Source of the DNA: Lustribacter sp965277075
Lineage (GTDB): Bacteria; Vulcanimicrobiota; Vulcanimicrobiia; Vulcanimicrobiales; Vulcanimicrobiaceae
Direction: 5' to 3'
NCBI GenBank assembly: GCA_965277075.1
Contig: OZ255707.1
Coordinates: forward strand, 1,984,001 to 2,048,000
Length of the DNA stretch: 64,000 nucleotides
The notes under the pieces were generated by a model, which worked only from the letters and a program-made list of their open reading frames with translations, ran no database searches and was not told the DNA's origin. How positions within the stretch are numbered: position 1 is the first letter of the stretch; each line of letters opens with the position of its first letter. Made by a program: the position numbers and the translations under genes. This document shows positions 10,460 to 19,101 of the stretch, in pieces.

Positions 10460-11698
10460 TCAATCCGAGGGTGCCGGTCGACGGCGTGCCGCAACGGTCC
10501 CGGTCGGCATCGGCCACGGTTGCGCGAACCAGCCGACCACCGCCATGAGGAGAGCGGCGATACCGCCGCTGACGAACGCGAGCGGTGCGCCGCCACGCTC
10601 GGAGAGATACCCCGCGATCAGTGAACCGATCGGGCCCGTTGCGATGAAAACATAGTTGTAAAGCCCGCTCACGCGCCCCTGAATGTAGCTGGGCGACGCC
10701 AGCTGCACGATCGCGTTTGAGCCGGCCGTGTAGAGCGTGTAACAAACGCCCGTTGCGACGAGCGCCGCCGAAACGCCGAGCAGCGAACGTTGGGTCGCAA
10801 CCGCAAGCTGCGCGGCGCCGAATCCGGCGGCTGCGACCAGCAGCAATCTGCGCGATGCGCGACGCTGGGAGGCCGCAACGATCGCCCCGATCACCGCCCC
10901 CAAGCCGAACGCCGCCGTGATGAACCCGAACGTTTGCGCGCCGCCGTGCATCGAATTTCGCGCAAGCACGGGAAGCACAACGTTAAAATTGATGCTGACC
11001 GTCGAGATCACGGCCAGCATCGTCAAGACGACGACCACGGTCTTCGTCCGGCGCGCGAAGACCAACCCTTCCTTGATCGAGGCGATCAGCGTCCCGGACG
11101 GACGACCGAGTCCCGAGTGGAACTCGGACGGCCGCATCATCGCGAGAGCGACGATCACCGCGATGAAGCTGATCGCGTTGATCGCGAAACACGCCGCCAC
11201 GCCGACGTTCGCGATCAGCACGCCGGCGATCGCGGGACCAAAGATCCGCGTTGCGTTGTTGACCGTCGAGTTCAGCGCGATCGCATTCTGCAGTTCACTG
11301 CGGCCGACCAATTGCACCATCAGTGCCTGACGGCTTGGATTATTGAAAGGAACGATCGACCCGCGTACGATCGCGATCGCGTCGATCACGAGGACGCTGT
11401 CGACATGAAGATAGGCGACGATCGCGAGCAACGCCGCCGCGACCGCGAGTGCACTCTGCGTCACGATCATCACGCGTTGCCGATTCCAACGATCCGCGAG
11501 TGCCCCACCGAGCAGTCCGAACACCGCATACGGCGCGTAGAGACAGAAGCCCAACACGCCGACCGCGGCCGGTGAACGCGTGAGTTCGAGAACGAGCCAC
11601 GCCTGCGCCGCATTCTGCAACCACGTCCCGATCTGCGAAACGAGTTGACCGTAGAAGTACAGACGGTAGTTCCGGTGGAGGCGAAGGCTGGTAAAGAT
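10460..11698 (-). CDS. MFS transporter (MFS_3/EntS-like), apparent ATC start
   Basis: Twelve-helix exporter of about 412 residues. It opens with the family-typical TSLRLHRNYRLYFYGQLVSQ and IGTWLQNAAQAWLVLELT, and carries a GALADRWNRQRVM loop between helices 2 and 3. MFS_3 members export siderophores, drugs or solvents. The expected first codon, before FTSLRLHRNYRL, is ATC at 11698; no ATG, GTG or TTG lies between the CynX-like stop and helix 1, and the next downstream GTG would remove helix 1. AGGGG lies 11 bases upstream. Either a rare start is used or the assembly has a base error. The gene follows the CynX-like gene by 14 bp. Confidence 0.82.
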   Translation of the reverse strand: MFTSLRLHRNYRLYFYGQLVSQIGTWLQNAAQAWLVLELTRSPAAVGVLGFCLYAPYAVFGLLGGALADRWNRQRVMIVTQSALAVAAALLAIVAYLHVDSVLVIDAIAIVRGSIVPFNNPSRQALMVQLVGRSELQNAIALNSTVNNATRIFGPAIAGVLIANVGVAACFAINAISFIAVIVALAMMRPSEFHSGLGRPSGTLIASIKEGLVFARRTKTVVVVLTMLAVISTVSINFNVVLPVLARNSMHGGAQTFGFITAAFGLGAVIGAIVAASQRRASRRLLLVAAAGFGAAQLAVATQRSLLGVSAALVATGVCYTLYTAGSNAIVQLASPSYIQGRVSGLYNYVFIATGPIGSLIAGYLSERGGAPLAFVSGGIAALLMAVVGWFAQPWPMPTGTVAARRRPAPSD

Positions 11699-11712
11699 GT
11701 CGGGGGCTGCCC

Positions 11713-12882
11713 CTATGCGGCTCGGGCCGCGCCGACGAAGCGCGGTTGAGCGGCGCCGATTCCGGCAGCGATCATCGGCACGACGACGAGCAGCAATGCG
11801 GCGACCGGTGCGATATAGCCGCCCGAAAGATCGCGCACAACGCCGAAGAGATACGGGCCGAACGCGGCCATGATATAACCGATGCCTTGCGACATGCTCG
11901 AGAGCTGCGCTGCGTGAGCACCGTCGGGCGAACGCGCCATGATGAATGAGATCGCAAGACTGATCGTCATTGCCTGCGCAGCGCCGATCGCCGTCGCCCA
12001 CACGACGGCAAGCGACACCGGATCGAGCATGAGCCCGAGCAAGCCGATCATGTAAAGCGCGCCCATTACCCAGACGAGCGGCGTCTGATTGCGCATGCGC
12101 GCCGAGAGCAACGGCACGATCAAGACGACCGGAATGCTGACAAAACTTGCGAGTGAAAGCAGACCGCCCGCTGCGCTCGCGTCGAGCCCTCGCATGATGT
12201 ACAGCGTCGGGAGCCACGCGATGGTCGAATAGAACACCAGGCTCTGAAAGCCCATGAAGAACGTCACTTGCCACGCAAGCGGCGAACGGAACATCGCAGC
12301 GAGCGAGACGCCGCCGTCGCTGCCCGGACGATGAACCGTTCGCAACTGGGGAAGCCACACCACGAGCGTCGCGAGCGGCAACGCGATCCACACGAACAAC
12401 GCACTGCGCCAATCGAGGCCAAACGTGCGTTGTAGCGGCACGGTCAGGCCGGCGGCAAGCGCCGGGCCGACCGAGAGACTCGTCACGTATGCGGCCGTCA
12501 TCTTTCCGCCATGCGTTGGGAAATCGCGCTTAATCAGCGCCGGCACGAGAACGTTGCCGATCGCGATCGAAATGCCCGCGATCAACGTTCCGGCGAAGAG
12601 CGCGCTCGTCGTGGGAACCAGCCGCACGGCAAACGCGGCCGCCATCAGGAGCGTTGACCCGAACAACGTCAGCTCGATACCGAAACGCTGCGCGAGTCGC
12701 GGAGCGAGCGGGCTGAACAACCCGAAGCACGCGACGGGCAACGTCGTCAGCAGACCGGCTTCACCGCCCGTGAGGTTCAGATCACGTTGAATCTGGTGCA
12801 GGAGCGGCGAAATCGCAACGATGGCGGCGCGAAGATTCAACGCAAAGACGAGAATGCCGAGAGCGACGACGGCGCGGTACAC
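11713..12882 (-). CDS. MFS transporter, CynX/NimT family
   Basis: Twelve-helix permease of 389 residues. The N-terminus (VALGILVFALNLRAAIVAISPLL in helix 1) and the loop region LAPRLAQRFGIE match the CynX/NimT group, which includes cyanate and 2-nitroimidazole transporters. GTG 12882 is preferred because it puts four residues before helix 1 and has AAGG upstream; longer forms would add a non-hydrophobic leader overlapping the SCO gene. It sits 10 bp after the copper-chaperone gene and 14 bp before a second MFS gene, so the three form one operon. The substrate is unknown. Confidence 0.86.
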   Translation of the reverse strand: MYRAVVALGILVFALNLRAAIVAISPLLHQIQRDLNLTGGEAGLLTTLPVACFGLFSPLAPRLAQRFGIELTLFGSTLLMAAAFAVRLVPTTSALFAGTLIAGISIAIGNVLVPALIKRDFPTHGGKMTAAYVTSLSVGPALAAGLTVPLQRTFGLDWRSALFVWIALPLATLVVWLPQLRTVHRPGSDGGVSLAAMFRSPLAWQVTFFMGFQSLVFYSTIAWLPTLYIMRGLDASAAGGLLSLASFVSIPVVLIVPLLSARMRNQTPLVWVMGALYMIGLLGLMLDPVSLAVVWATAIGAAQAMTISLAISFIMARSPDGAHAAQLSSMSQGIGYIMAAFGPYLFGVVRDLSGGYIAPVAALLLVVVPMIAAGIGAAQPRFVGAARAA

Positions 12883-12892
12883 GACGCCTTGC

Positions 12893-13879
12893 TCAGGCGC
12901 TCTTGGCGAAAATTCCCCTTGCCAAGCGGAAAAGCAGATATCCGCACGCGGCAAAGATCGCCAGCACGACCGCGAAGTCGCCGATGCCGCTGAACGCCGC
13001 GACATTGTTGCCGCACATTGCGACGGCCGTCCGTGAGAGCCACAGGTTGAAGCGCTCGAACGGGTTCGACGCCTGTCCGTGATGCGCTTCGATGTCGGCG
13101 AGCAGCTCGTCGGGCTGCCACGACGTTTCGGTCAGCATGTTCTGGATGCGGCCGTCGGGATCGATCTCGACCGTGTTCTCCGCGTGAATGATGCCGATGT
13201 TGGGATCGGGAAACGCGGTGATGCCGAAACGTGCCGCAAAATCGAGTGTCGGCTCCGCGTCGCCGACGGCCAGCGTCCAGTGCTTGGCCTCGGCGCCGAA
13301 CATCTTCCCGTATCGCGCCAATACCGCGGGCCGATCGTACGACGGATCGAGCGTCACTTCGACGAGATGCAGGCGGCGCGTTCCGATCTTGCGTTGCAAC
13401 GCGTTGAACTTCGCGGAGATCAGCGGACACATGCGCGGGTCTTGGCAACGCGTGTAGACGAAGGAAAGCACGACGTCTTGCCCGCGCAATTGCGAGATGC
13501 GAAACGGATGGCCGGTCTGATCGAAAAACGGCGTGTCGGGAACGATGTCGCCGAGCTTAAGCGGCGTCACGCGTCGCAGCGGCAACTCGGTCGTAACCGC
13601 TTGACTCGATGACACGGACACGTCGCGCAACGTCCACGGGTCGCTGCTCGTGTCGACGACTCCATCGACGGTGTTTCCGGGTTGGAGTTCACCGAGCCGC
13701 GAGCGGGGAACGATCCGGAACGGCATCGTCATCGACGGCATCGAACCAAAGGCGTCGTGTCGAATGATGGCTTGCCCGTTCTGGGGCGTCAGTGCCAGCA
13801 CGACTCCATGAACCCGCTCTGTTTTTGCAGCGACGAGCCCCGGAACGAGAAGCATGACGAACGCGACCACGCAGATCAT
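12893..13879 (-). CDS. CusF-SCO1 fusion, membrane-anchored copper chaperone
   Basis: A 328-residue exported protein with two copper domains. After a hydrophobic signal (residues 3-18) comes a CusF-like domain (about 23-80) with the MPSMTMPF metal site. A SCO1/SenC thioredoxin fold follows (about 100-265) with Cys145 and Cys151 in a CxxxxxC arrangement and the ligand His232. The usual SCO motif is CxxxC, so two residues are inserted. A C-terminal membrane anchor ends the protein. It probably delivers copper to the CuA site of the oxidase encoded at 17.3-18.4 kb. The start is uncertain: ATG 13879 gives a good signal peptide, but no strong ribosome site is seen. Confidence 0.85.
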   Translation of the reverse strand: MICVVAFVMLLVPGLVAAKTERVHGVVLALTPQNGQAIIRHDAFGSMPSMTMPFRIVPRSRLGELQPGNTVDGVVDTSSDPWTLRDVSVSSSQAVTTELPLRRVTPLKLGDIVPDTPFFDQTGHPFRISQLRGQDVVLSFVYTRCQDPRMCPLISAKFNALQRKIGTRRLHLVEVTLDPSYDRPAVLARYGKMFGAEAKHWTLAVGDAEPTLDFAARFGITAFPDPNIGIIHAENTVEIDPDGRIQNMLTETSWQPDELLADIEAHHGQASNPFERFNLWLSRTAVAMCGNNVAAFSGIGDFAVVLAIFAACGYLLFRLARGIFAKSA

Positions 13880-13964
13880 CCATGGATACCGCGCGGCCCG
13901 CTTAACCGCGGACGAACGGAGCGAACAGCTGATTCGGCGGCCGTGGAGCCGGCGCGAACGCACC

Positions 13965-14486
13965 GTGGTGCTGCATGGATTCTTCGGTCGTCTCTGCATC
14001 GCGATTGAGCCCGTCCTCTGCTGCGTCATGTTCCTCGCGCTCACGATCGGGACCCTGATCGTTCGCACCGATCCGCAGCACCCCGACGACCACAACCTGG
14101 TGATTCTCTCACCGATCTTCGGCCTCGGCGTCATTGCTTGCGTCATTTACGCCGTCGGCGTCATGCTGGCGCCGACACGAGCTCTGCTCCAGACGCTCCG
14201 ACCGATCTTCATCGTCGATGGTTACGTGAGATATCGCGCCCCGGACGCCGATTCGCCGGTCGACTCGAACGGCTACGTCGCCGTGCTCACCGACGACGGT
14301 AGCATCGCTTGCGAATGGGCGACGCTCGGTGAAGTGCCGCTGTCGGCGTTTTCCACGCCGGCGCTGTGCGAGTTCAGCGAATACGGCGGCGTGCATCGCG
14401 TCGATGGACGCCCGACCGGAGTGCTTCCCGACGCGATTCCGCGTTTGGGTATCGGCCTCGTGAAGCGCCGCGATATTATCGAGTAA
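13965..14486 (+). CDS. Hypothetical two-helix membrane protein
   Basis: Unrecognised protein of about 173 residues. Two membrane helices are visible (about 5-30 and 48-75), followed by a soluble C-terminal domain of about 90 residues rich in Asp and Val. The GTG at 13965 starts just before helix 1. An ATG at 13854 in the same frame would add 37 basic residues and overlap the divergent SCO gene, so I prefer the GTG. It lies between the copper chaperone and the oxidase operon on the opposite strand, so a role in respiration is possible but unproven. Confidence 0.55.
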   Translation: MVLHGFFGRLCIAIEPVLCCVMFLALTIGTLIVRTDPQHPDDHNLVILSPIFGLGVIACVIYAVGVMLAPTRALLQTLRPIFIVDGYVRYRAPDADSPVDSNGYVAVLTDDGSIACEWATLGEVPLSAFSTPALCEFSEYGGVHRVDGRPTGVLPDAIPRLGIGLVKRRDIIE

Positions 14487-14497
14487 CGCCGTTCTGC

Positions 14498-14674
14498 TCA
14501 GATCTTGATGTGCGTCGAGTCGGCCGACGGCCACACGTGGCCGAAGCGCGACGAAGCAATCACCATTCCGCCCACGACGAAAATGATAATAATGCCGATC
14601 GTCATCGCGACCATAACGATCGGCGGAATACCTTGCGAGACCGGGACGCCTCGCGCGTCCTTGATATCGTACAT
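14498..14674 (-). CDS. Tiny single-pass membrane protein at the end of the oxidase operon
   Basis: A 58-residue frame with one strong transmembrane segment (about 18-39, ending in the Ile-rich IGIIIIFVVGG). The N-terminal part, MYDIKDARGVPVSQGIPP, would face one side of the membrane and a C-terminal tail with FGHVWPSADSTH the other. It starts 3 bp after the preceding 67-residue gene, in line with ctaC-ctaD-ctaE. Compactness and position suggest a small oxidase subunit or assembly factor, comparable in size to the subunit IV proteins of other heme-copper oxidases. I cannot match it to a named family. Confidence 0.6.
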   Translation of the reverse strand: MYDIKDARGVPVSQGIPPIVMVAMTIGIIIIFVVGGMVIASSRFGHVWPSADSTHIKI

Positions 14675-14677
14675 CCG

Positions 14678-14881
14678 TTAGCCTTTCGGTCCGATTACGC
14701 CGATCGCGGCGAAAAACACTAGGATGCACCCGAACGCCATGAGTCCGAGCAGCAACTTCGTCACATTGTTGTCCAGCCCCGGGTTCTTCCAATCGTTCTT
14801 CAGCGCAATACAGGCAAACACGCCCACGACGATCGCGCCGACCAACGCAACAATCCGTTCAACCCCACCCAATGCTTCCAT
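14678..14881 (-). CDS. Small two-helix membrane protein in the oxidase operon
   Basis: A 67-residue protein with two predicted helices (about 9-27 and 41-63) joined by a short polar loop, KNDWKNPGLDNN. It begins 18 bp after ctaE and is followed 3 bp later by an even smaller membrane protein gene. It could be a small structural subunit of the caa3 oxidase; subunit IV proteins of such oxidases are usually larger and three-helical, so this is not a clear match. Function inferred only from position. Confidence 0.65.
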   Translation of the reverse strand: MEALGGVERIVALVGAIVVGVFACIALKNDWKNPGLDNNVTKLLLGLMAFGCILVFFAAIGVIGPKG

Positions 14882-14899
14882 GTGCGTCGTTCCCCTCGT

Positions 14900-15544
14900 T
14901 TAAAATAAATAGAATAGGAACAGGAGTGCGACCCAGATGACGTCGACGAAATGCCAGTAGAGCGTGCCGGCGGTCAGGCCGAAGTAGTGCGTTTGATCGT
15001 AGACGTTCCTGCGCGTTTGCAGCCACAGGACGAAGAGATACACAACGCCTGCGAAGACGTGAAAACCGTGCATCCCTGTGAGCGTGAAAAATGACGCGCC
15101 GAAGATCGAACCCGACCATCCGCCGATCGCGGCGTGCGAATATTCGTAGCCTTGGCCGCAGAGAAACAGAATGCCGAGCACGATCGTGCCCCACATAAAG
15201 CCGTCAAACGTCTTGCGTTTGCCGTGCTTCCAGTTCTCGAGCGCGAAGTGCATCGTCACGCCCGAGCCGAACAGCACGACCGAGTTGACCAGCGCGAACG
15301 AGAGGTCGAGACGCGGAAGTTGTTTGCCGTCGAGCACCGGCGGCCACGTGTCGATCGTTCCTCGCAGATACAGATACGCGAAGATGAACGACGAGAAAAG
15401 CACGACGTCGGAACACAGGAACAGGACGAACCCCAGCAGCCGCATATCGCGCGTCTCGCGATAGATGATGTCGTGATCGTCGTGCGCGTCGTCGTGACCG
15501 TGACTGCCGTGACCGGCGCCGGCGTCGATCGCGGCGGTGGTCAT
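14900..15544 (-). CDS. ctaE: Cytochrome c oxidase subunit III
   Basis: Membrane subunit III of the heme-copper oxidase, 214 residues. After a His/Asp-rich cytoplasmic N-terminus there are five to six helices, with family landmarks LFLCSDVVLFSSFIFAYLYL (first helix), the LTGMHGFHVFAG segment and the final YWHFVDVIWVALLFLFYLF helix. Subunit III has no cofactor and stabilises subunit I. The ATG overlaps the stop codon of ctaD by 4 bp. The His-rich start is unusual but not unique. Confidence 0.94.
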   Translation of the reverse strand: MTTAAIDAGAGHGSHGHDDAHDDHDIIYRETRDMRLLGFVLFLCSDVVLFSSFIFAYLYLRGTIDTWPPVLDGKQLPRLDLSFALVNSVVLFGSGVTMHFALENWKHGKRKTFDGFMWGTIVLGILFLCGQGYEYSHAAIGGWSGSIFGASFFTLTGMHGFHVFAGVVYLFVLWLQTRRNVYDQTHYFGLTAGTLYWHFVDVIWVALLFLFYLF

Positions 15545-17238
15545 ATATGCGCCAAGCCGGTCGTCTGCTGCACTGCTGCTTCGACTGCGCCGCGATCGGC
15601 CTCGAGGCCAATGTACGGTAAAGGATTACCGAAATCGTACGGCGTCGCGAGAACGGCGGGCACTTTCTTGAAGTTGTAGTACGGCGGCGGCGAACTGATC
15701 ATCCACTCCAGCGTCCGCGCTCCCCACGGGTTCGGACCGGCTTTCTTGCCGTTCTTGAAACTCCAAACCATGTTGCCGATCAAGATCAGCGTGGATGCCG
15801 CGAGGAAGAACGAACAGATCGAGACGACGATGTTCCAGAATTCGAACTCGGGATCGTAAAGCGCGACGCGCCGCGGCATGCCGAGAAGCCCGAGCCAGTG
15901 CATCGGCAAGAACGTCGCGTTGAATGCGACGAACGTCACCCAAAAGTGAATCTGGCCCCAGCGCTCGCTCATCATGCGGCCGGTCATTTTCGGCCACCAG
16001 TAATAGAGGCCCGCGTAGATACCGAACACCGAGCCGCCGTAGAGCACGTAGTGAAGATGCGCGACGACGAAGTACGTGCCGTGCTCGTGCAGATCGGCCG
16101 GAACCGCGGCGAGGAAGAAGCCGGTGATGCCGCCGAGTGTGAACGTGATCAGGAAGCCGATCGCGAACAAACATGCCGCAGAGAACTCGATCGAGCCGCC
16201 CCACAGCGTTGCCATCCAGGAAAAAATTTTGATACCCGTCGGGATCGCGATAATCATGGTGAGGATCATGAAGGGGAGTTGCAGCCACGGTGCCATGCCC
16301 GATGTGAACATGTGATGCGCCCATACGGTGAAGCCGAGCAGGGCGATCGCGACCGACGAAAACGCGATCATCTTGTAGCCGAAGATCGGCTTACGCGAGA
16401 AGGTCGGCAAGATCTCCGAGATGATCCCGAACGCCGGCAGAATCATGATGTAGACGGCGGGGTGCGAGTAGAACCAGAACATGTGCTGCCAGAGGAGCGG
16501 CGAGCCGCCTTTGGTCGGATCGTAGAACGGCACGCCGAACTGGCGCTCGAGGAAGAGCGCGAGCAATGCCGCCGCAAGCGCGGTCGTCGCGACCATGCTG
16601 AGCGCCGCCGTCGCGGCGGTCGCCCATACAAAGAGCGGCATGCGCGTGAGCGTCATCCCGGGCGCACGCATCTTGAAGATCGTGACGAGGAAGTTGATCC
16701 CGGTCAACGTCGAGCTGATCCCGATCAGGAAAATCGCAATGCACCACATCGAGGTTCCGAACGGCGCCTGCAAGGAAACCGGCGGGTACTCCGTCCAGCC
16801 GGCATCGGGCGCGCCCCACAGGAACGACGCCATCAGGATCAACCCGGCCGGCGGGAACATCCAAAAACTCGCGAGGTTCAACCACGGGAACGCAACGTCG
16901 CGCGCCCCGATTTGCAGCGGCATCACGTAATTCCCGAATGCACCGGTGACGATCGGAATGATGACGAGCCACACCATCGCTGAGCCGTGTACCGAGTACA
17001 CCTGATTGTACGTGTTCGGGGGCAAGAGCCCGGTGTGTTGCAGCAGATCGATACGAATCAGTTCGGCCAGCAACCCCGCGATAATAAAGAACAGGCCGCC
17101 CGTGATGAAGTACTGGATCGCGATGACCTTGTGATCGATCGAGAAGATGTACTTCCGGATGAAGCCGGTCGGTTCCGGATGGATGTGATCCAGAACCGGA
17201 CGCGGGACCGTGATTGTGGTCGTCGATGCGACTGCCAT
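15541..17238 (-). CDS. ctaD: Cytochrome c oxidase subunit I (A2-type)
   Basis: Catalytic subunit of the proton-pumping oxidase, 565 residues and twelve helices. The heme a, heme a3 and CuB histidines sit in VHGSAMVW, SHPAVYIMILP, the HHMF pair and AHLHYVLYGG. The CuB-helix motif reads YSHPAVY rather than GHPEVY; the Tyr-Ser form lacking the channel Glu is characteristic of A2-type oxidases such as the Thermus caa3 enzyme. It reduces O2 to water with electrons from the fused cytochrome c of subunit II. The heme A needed is made by ctaA-ctaB at 6-8 kb. The gene starts 16 bp after ctaC and overlaps ctaE. Confidence 0.96.
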   Translation of the reverse strand: MAVASTTTITVPRPVLDHIHPEPTGFIRKYIFSIDHKVIAIQYFITGGLFFIIAGLLAELIRIDLLQHTGLLPPNTYNQVYSVHGSAMVWLVIIPIVTGAFGNYVMPLQIGARDVAFPWLNLASFWMFPPAGLILMASFLWGAPDAGWTEYPPVSLQAPFGTSMWCIAIFLIGISSTLTGINFLVTIFKMRAPGMTLTRMPLFVWATAATAALSMVATTALAAALLALFLERQFGVPFYDPTKGGSPLLWQHMFWFYSHPAVYIMILPAFGIISEILPTFSRKPIFGYKMIAFSSVAIALLGFTVWAHHMFTSGMAPWLQLPFMILTMIIAIPTGIKIFSWMATLWGGSIEFSAACLFAIGFLITFTLGGITGFFLAAVPADLHEHGTYFVVAHLHYVLYGGSVFGIYAGLYYWWPKMTGRMMSERWGQIHFWVTFVAFNATFLPMHWLGLLGMPRRVALYDPEFEFWNIVVSICSFFLAASTLILIGNMVWSFKNGKKAGPNPWGARTLEWMISSPPPYYNFKKVPAVLATPYDFGNPLPYIGLEADRGAVEAAVQQTTGLAHI

Positions 17239-17254
17239 CGGTAAAGCGGCTCCG

Positions 17255-18352
17255 TTACTTCTTCGAGAGACTTGAAAGATAGGCGACGAGATTGGCGATG
17301 TCTTGGTTGTTGATCGCGTTGACTTGCGCGCTCGGCATCACGCCGATGTCACCCTGGTAACCGTTCTTGAGAATCGCCGCGACGTCTTGCGGGTTCGGAT
17401 CGGTGCCGTTCACGAGCTTGGGGTGCGCGGCGTCGTCGAAAATGTGCCCGAGGCCCGGCCCGACGATTTTCTGCGCGTAGGGCCCCACGGAGTGACAAGC
17501 GCTACATTTCTGTCCGAACAGCGCTTGCCCCTGATCGACTTTCCCTTGATCGAGCGCGATTGCTCCGCTGTTCGCGCCGCCACCCTCCGAACTTCCGCTC
17601 CCGCCGCCTTGCTTGTTGTACCATTTGGAAAAATTCTGCTGCGAGTCAACGTAGAACGTCGCCCGCATGCCGCCGTGCAACACGCCGCAAAACTCGGTGC
17701 AAATGATGCGGTACGGGCCGCCGATCTGGGTCGGTGTGAACCGGATGGTGTTGATCAGGCCCGGAACCATGTCGGCCTTCAGCCGCACTTCCGGCACCCA
17801 GAAGCCGTGGTTGACGTCGCGCGAGGTCACGTGCAACGTGATCGGCGTGTTGACGGGAACGTGCATCTCGCCCGTCACCGGATTTGCCAACTTCGGATAG
17901 CGAAACTGGAAGCCGAACTGGTAGCCGATCGCTTCGAGCGTCAGCACGTCGCCGGCTTGATTCTGTAAGCCGGCCCAAATGCGCACCGAAAAAATCGCCA
18001 AGATCAGGACGAGAATCGTTGGAATGACCGTCCACCAAAATTCGAGCACCGGTGCGTCGTGTACTTGCACGCCGATCGCGTTGGCCGGCGCATTTTTCGG
18101 ACGGCGGAAGACGATCGCAAAATAGATGATGTAACCGGTGACGATGTTGAAAATCGTGCCGCCGACCGCACCGAGAAACTTGAACATCTCGTCGATCTGA
18201 CCGGCCGGTTCCGCGATTTCGGGCAACCCGATCGGCCACTGGCTCGCGTAGACAAAGTAGACCATGATCGCCGATGCAACGGCAATCAAAATCGTCACGG
18301 GCCAAAAGCCCGGGCCTAAATCGACTTTGGTCTTCGCGACCCTCTCTGCCAC
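17255..18352 (-). CDS. ctaC: Cytochrome c oxidase subunit II with fused cytochrome c (caa3)
   Basis: Electron-entry subunit, 365 residues. Two N-terminal helices are followed by a cupredoxin domain whose CuA ligands lie in CTEFCGVLHGGM. A Gly/Ser linker then leads to a class I cytochrome c domain with the heme site CSACH and an axial Met in GVMPSAQ. This fusion defines a caa3 oxidase. The start is GTG 18352, with AAGGG about eight bases upstream. It heads the leftward operon ctaC-ctaD-ctaE plus two tiny genes. The 74-bp gap before it must hold the promoter, but I could not pick convincing -35/-10 boxes. Confidence 0.95.
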   Translation of the reverse strand: MAERVAKTKVDLGPGFWPVTILIAVASAIMVYFVYASQWPIGLPEIAEPAGQIDEMFKFLGAVGGTIFNIVTGYIIYFAIVFRRPKNAPANAIGVQVHDAPVLEFWWTVIPTILVLILAIFSVRIWAGLQNQAGDVLTLEAIGYQFGFQFRYPKLANPVTGEMHVPVNTPITLHVTSRDVNHGFWVPEVRLKADMVPGLINTIRFTPTQIGGPYRIICTEFCGVLHGGMRATFYVDSQQNFSKWYNKQGGGSGSSEGGGANSGAIALDQGKVDQGQALFGQKCSACHSVGPYAQKIVGPGLGHIFDDAAHPKLVNGTDPNPQDVAAILKNGYQGDIGVMPSAQVNAINNQDIANLVAYLSSLSKK

Positions 18353-18426
18353 AAACGTCCCTTCTGCGAATCGACACGGCGTTCTCCGTGCCGGTCCTCA
18401 TTGACTTCCTGACTGTACGGGGGAGT

Positions 18427-19101
18427 TTAATTCGATGCGCGGACTTCTGTCGCGAAACGACGTACGATCGCATCGAGGTTGGAAATCGCCGTCCCGATCA
18501 CGACCGCGCTCGCACCAGCCGCACGACCGGCGTGCGCCGCCGCCGGATCAGCGACGCCGCCTTCGAGGATGACGAATGGATGCGACGTCGCGCATTCTTG
18601 GACCAAATCAATCGCCGGCAGTTCCCACGAACGCGTGTCGTCCGTGTACCCGCAGAGCGTCGTCGCAACGATGTCGGCGCCCGCAAAAGCGGCGGAACGC
18701 ATTTCGTCCGCCGTCGCACAATCGGCCATGGCAAGCGCAGCGCGCCGGTGAATCGCGTCGATCATCGCGCTGACATCGTCACCGTTCGGTCGCGCACGAA
18801 ACGTGGCGTCGAACGCGACGATGTCGGCGCCCGCGGTGACGATCTCGTCGATCTCACGCGCGGTCGGCGTGATAGACGGACCGATGCCCGGATAGGCTCG
18901 CTTCACGAGGCCGAGAATCGGCGCGTCGACCGCCGCGCGGACGGCCGCGATGCGTTCGCCGCCCTCAATCCGAACGCCGGCCGCGCCGTTGGCGACGACG
19001 CATCGCGCGAGGAGCGCGACGGTCGCGGGCGTGTTGAGCACCGAAGCGGCCTCCGGCTGAATCGAGACGATCAGGCTGCCGCGAAGTCGGTCGAGGATCA
19101 T
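18427..19101 (-). CDS. nanE: N-acetylmannosamine-6-phosphate 2-epimerase
   Basis: TIM-barrel epimerase that turns ManNAc-6-P into GlcNAc-6-P, linking sialic acid or ManNAc catabolism to amino-sugar use. The 224 residues carry the NanE signatures: VSIQPE near the N-terminus, GLVKRAYPG and ITPT in the middle, ADIVAFDATFRARP with the active-site region, and the C-terminal ILEGGVADP and AVVIGTAIS phosphate-binding strands. Its ATG overlaps the stop of the sugar-kinase gene, so substrate phosphorylation and epimerisation are coexpressed. No sialate lyase is seen in the window. Confidence 0.9.
   Translation of the reverse strand: MILDRLRGSLIVSIQPEAASVLNTPATVALLARCVVANGAAGVRIEGGERIAAVRAAVDAPILGLVKRAYPGIGPSITPTAREIDEIVTAGADIVAFDATFRARPNGDDVSAMIDAIHRRAALAMADCATADEMRSAAFAGADIVATTLCGYTDDTRSWELPAIDLVQECATSHPFVILEGGVADPAAAHAGRAAGASAVVIGTAISNLDAIVRRFATEVRASN

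Noticed and set aside
15898..16983. Plus-strand frame of 361 codons inside ctaD
   Set aside because: Antisense shadow of the oxidase subunit; composition is Arg/His/Glu-rich and without motifs.
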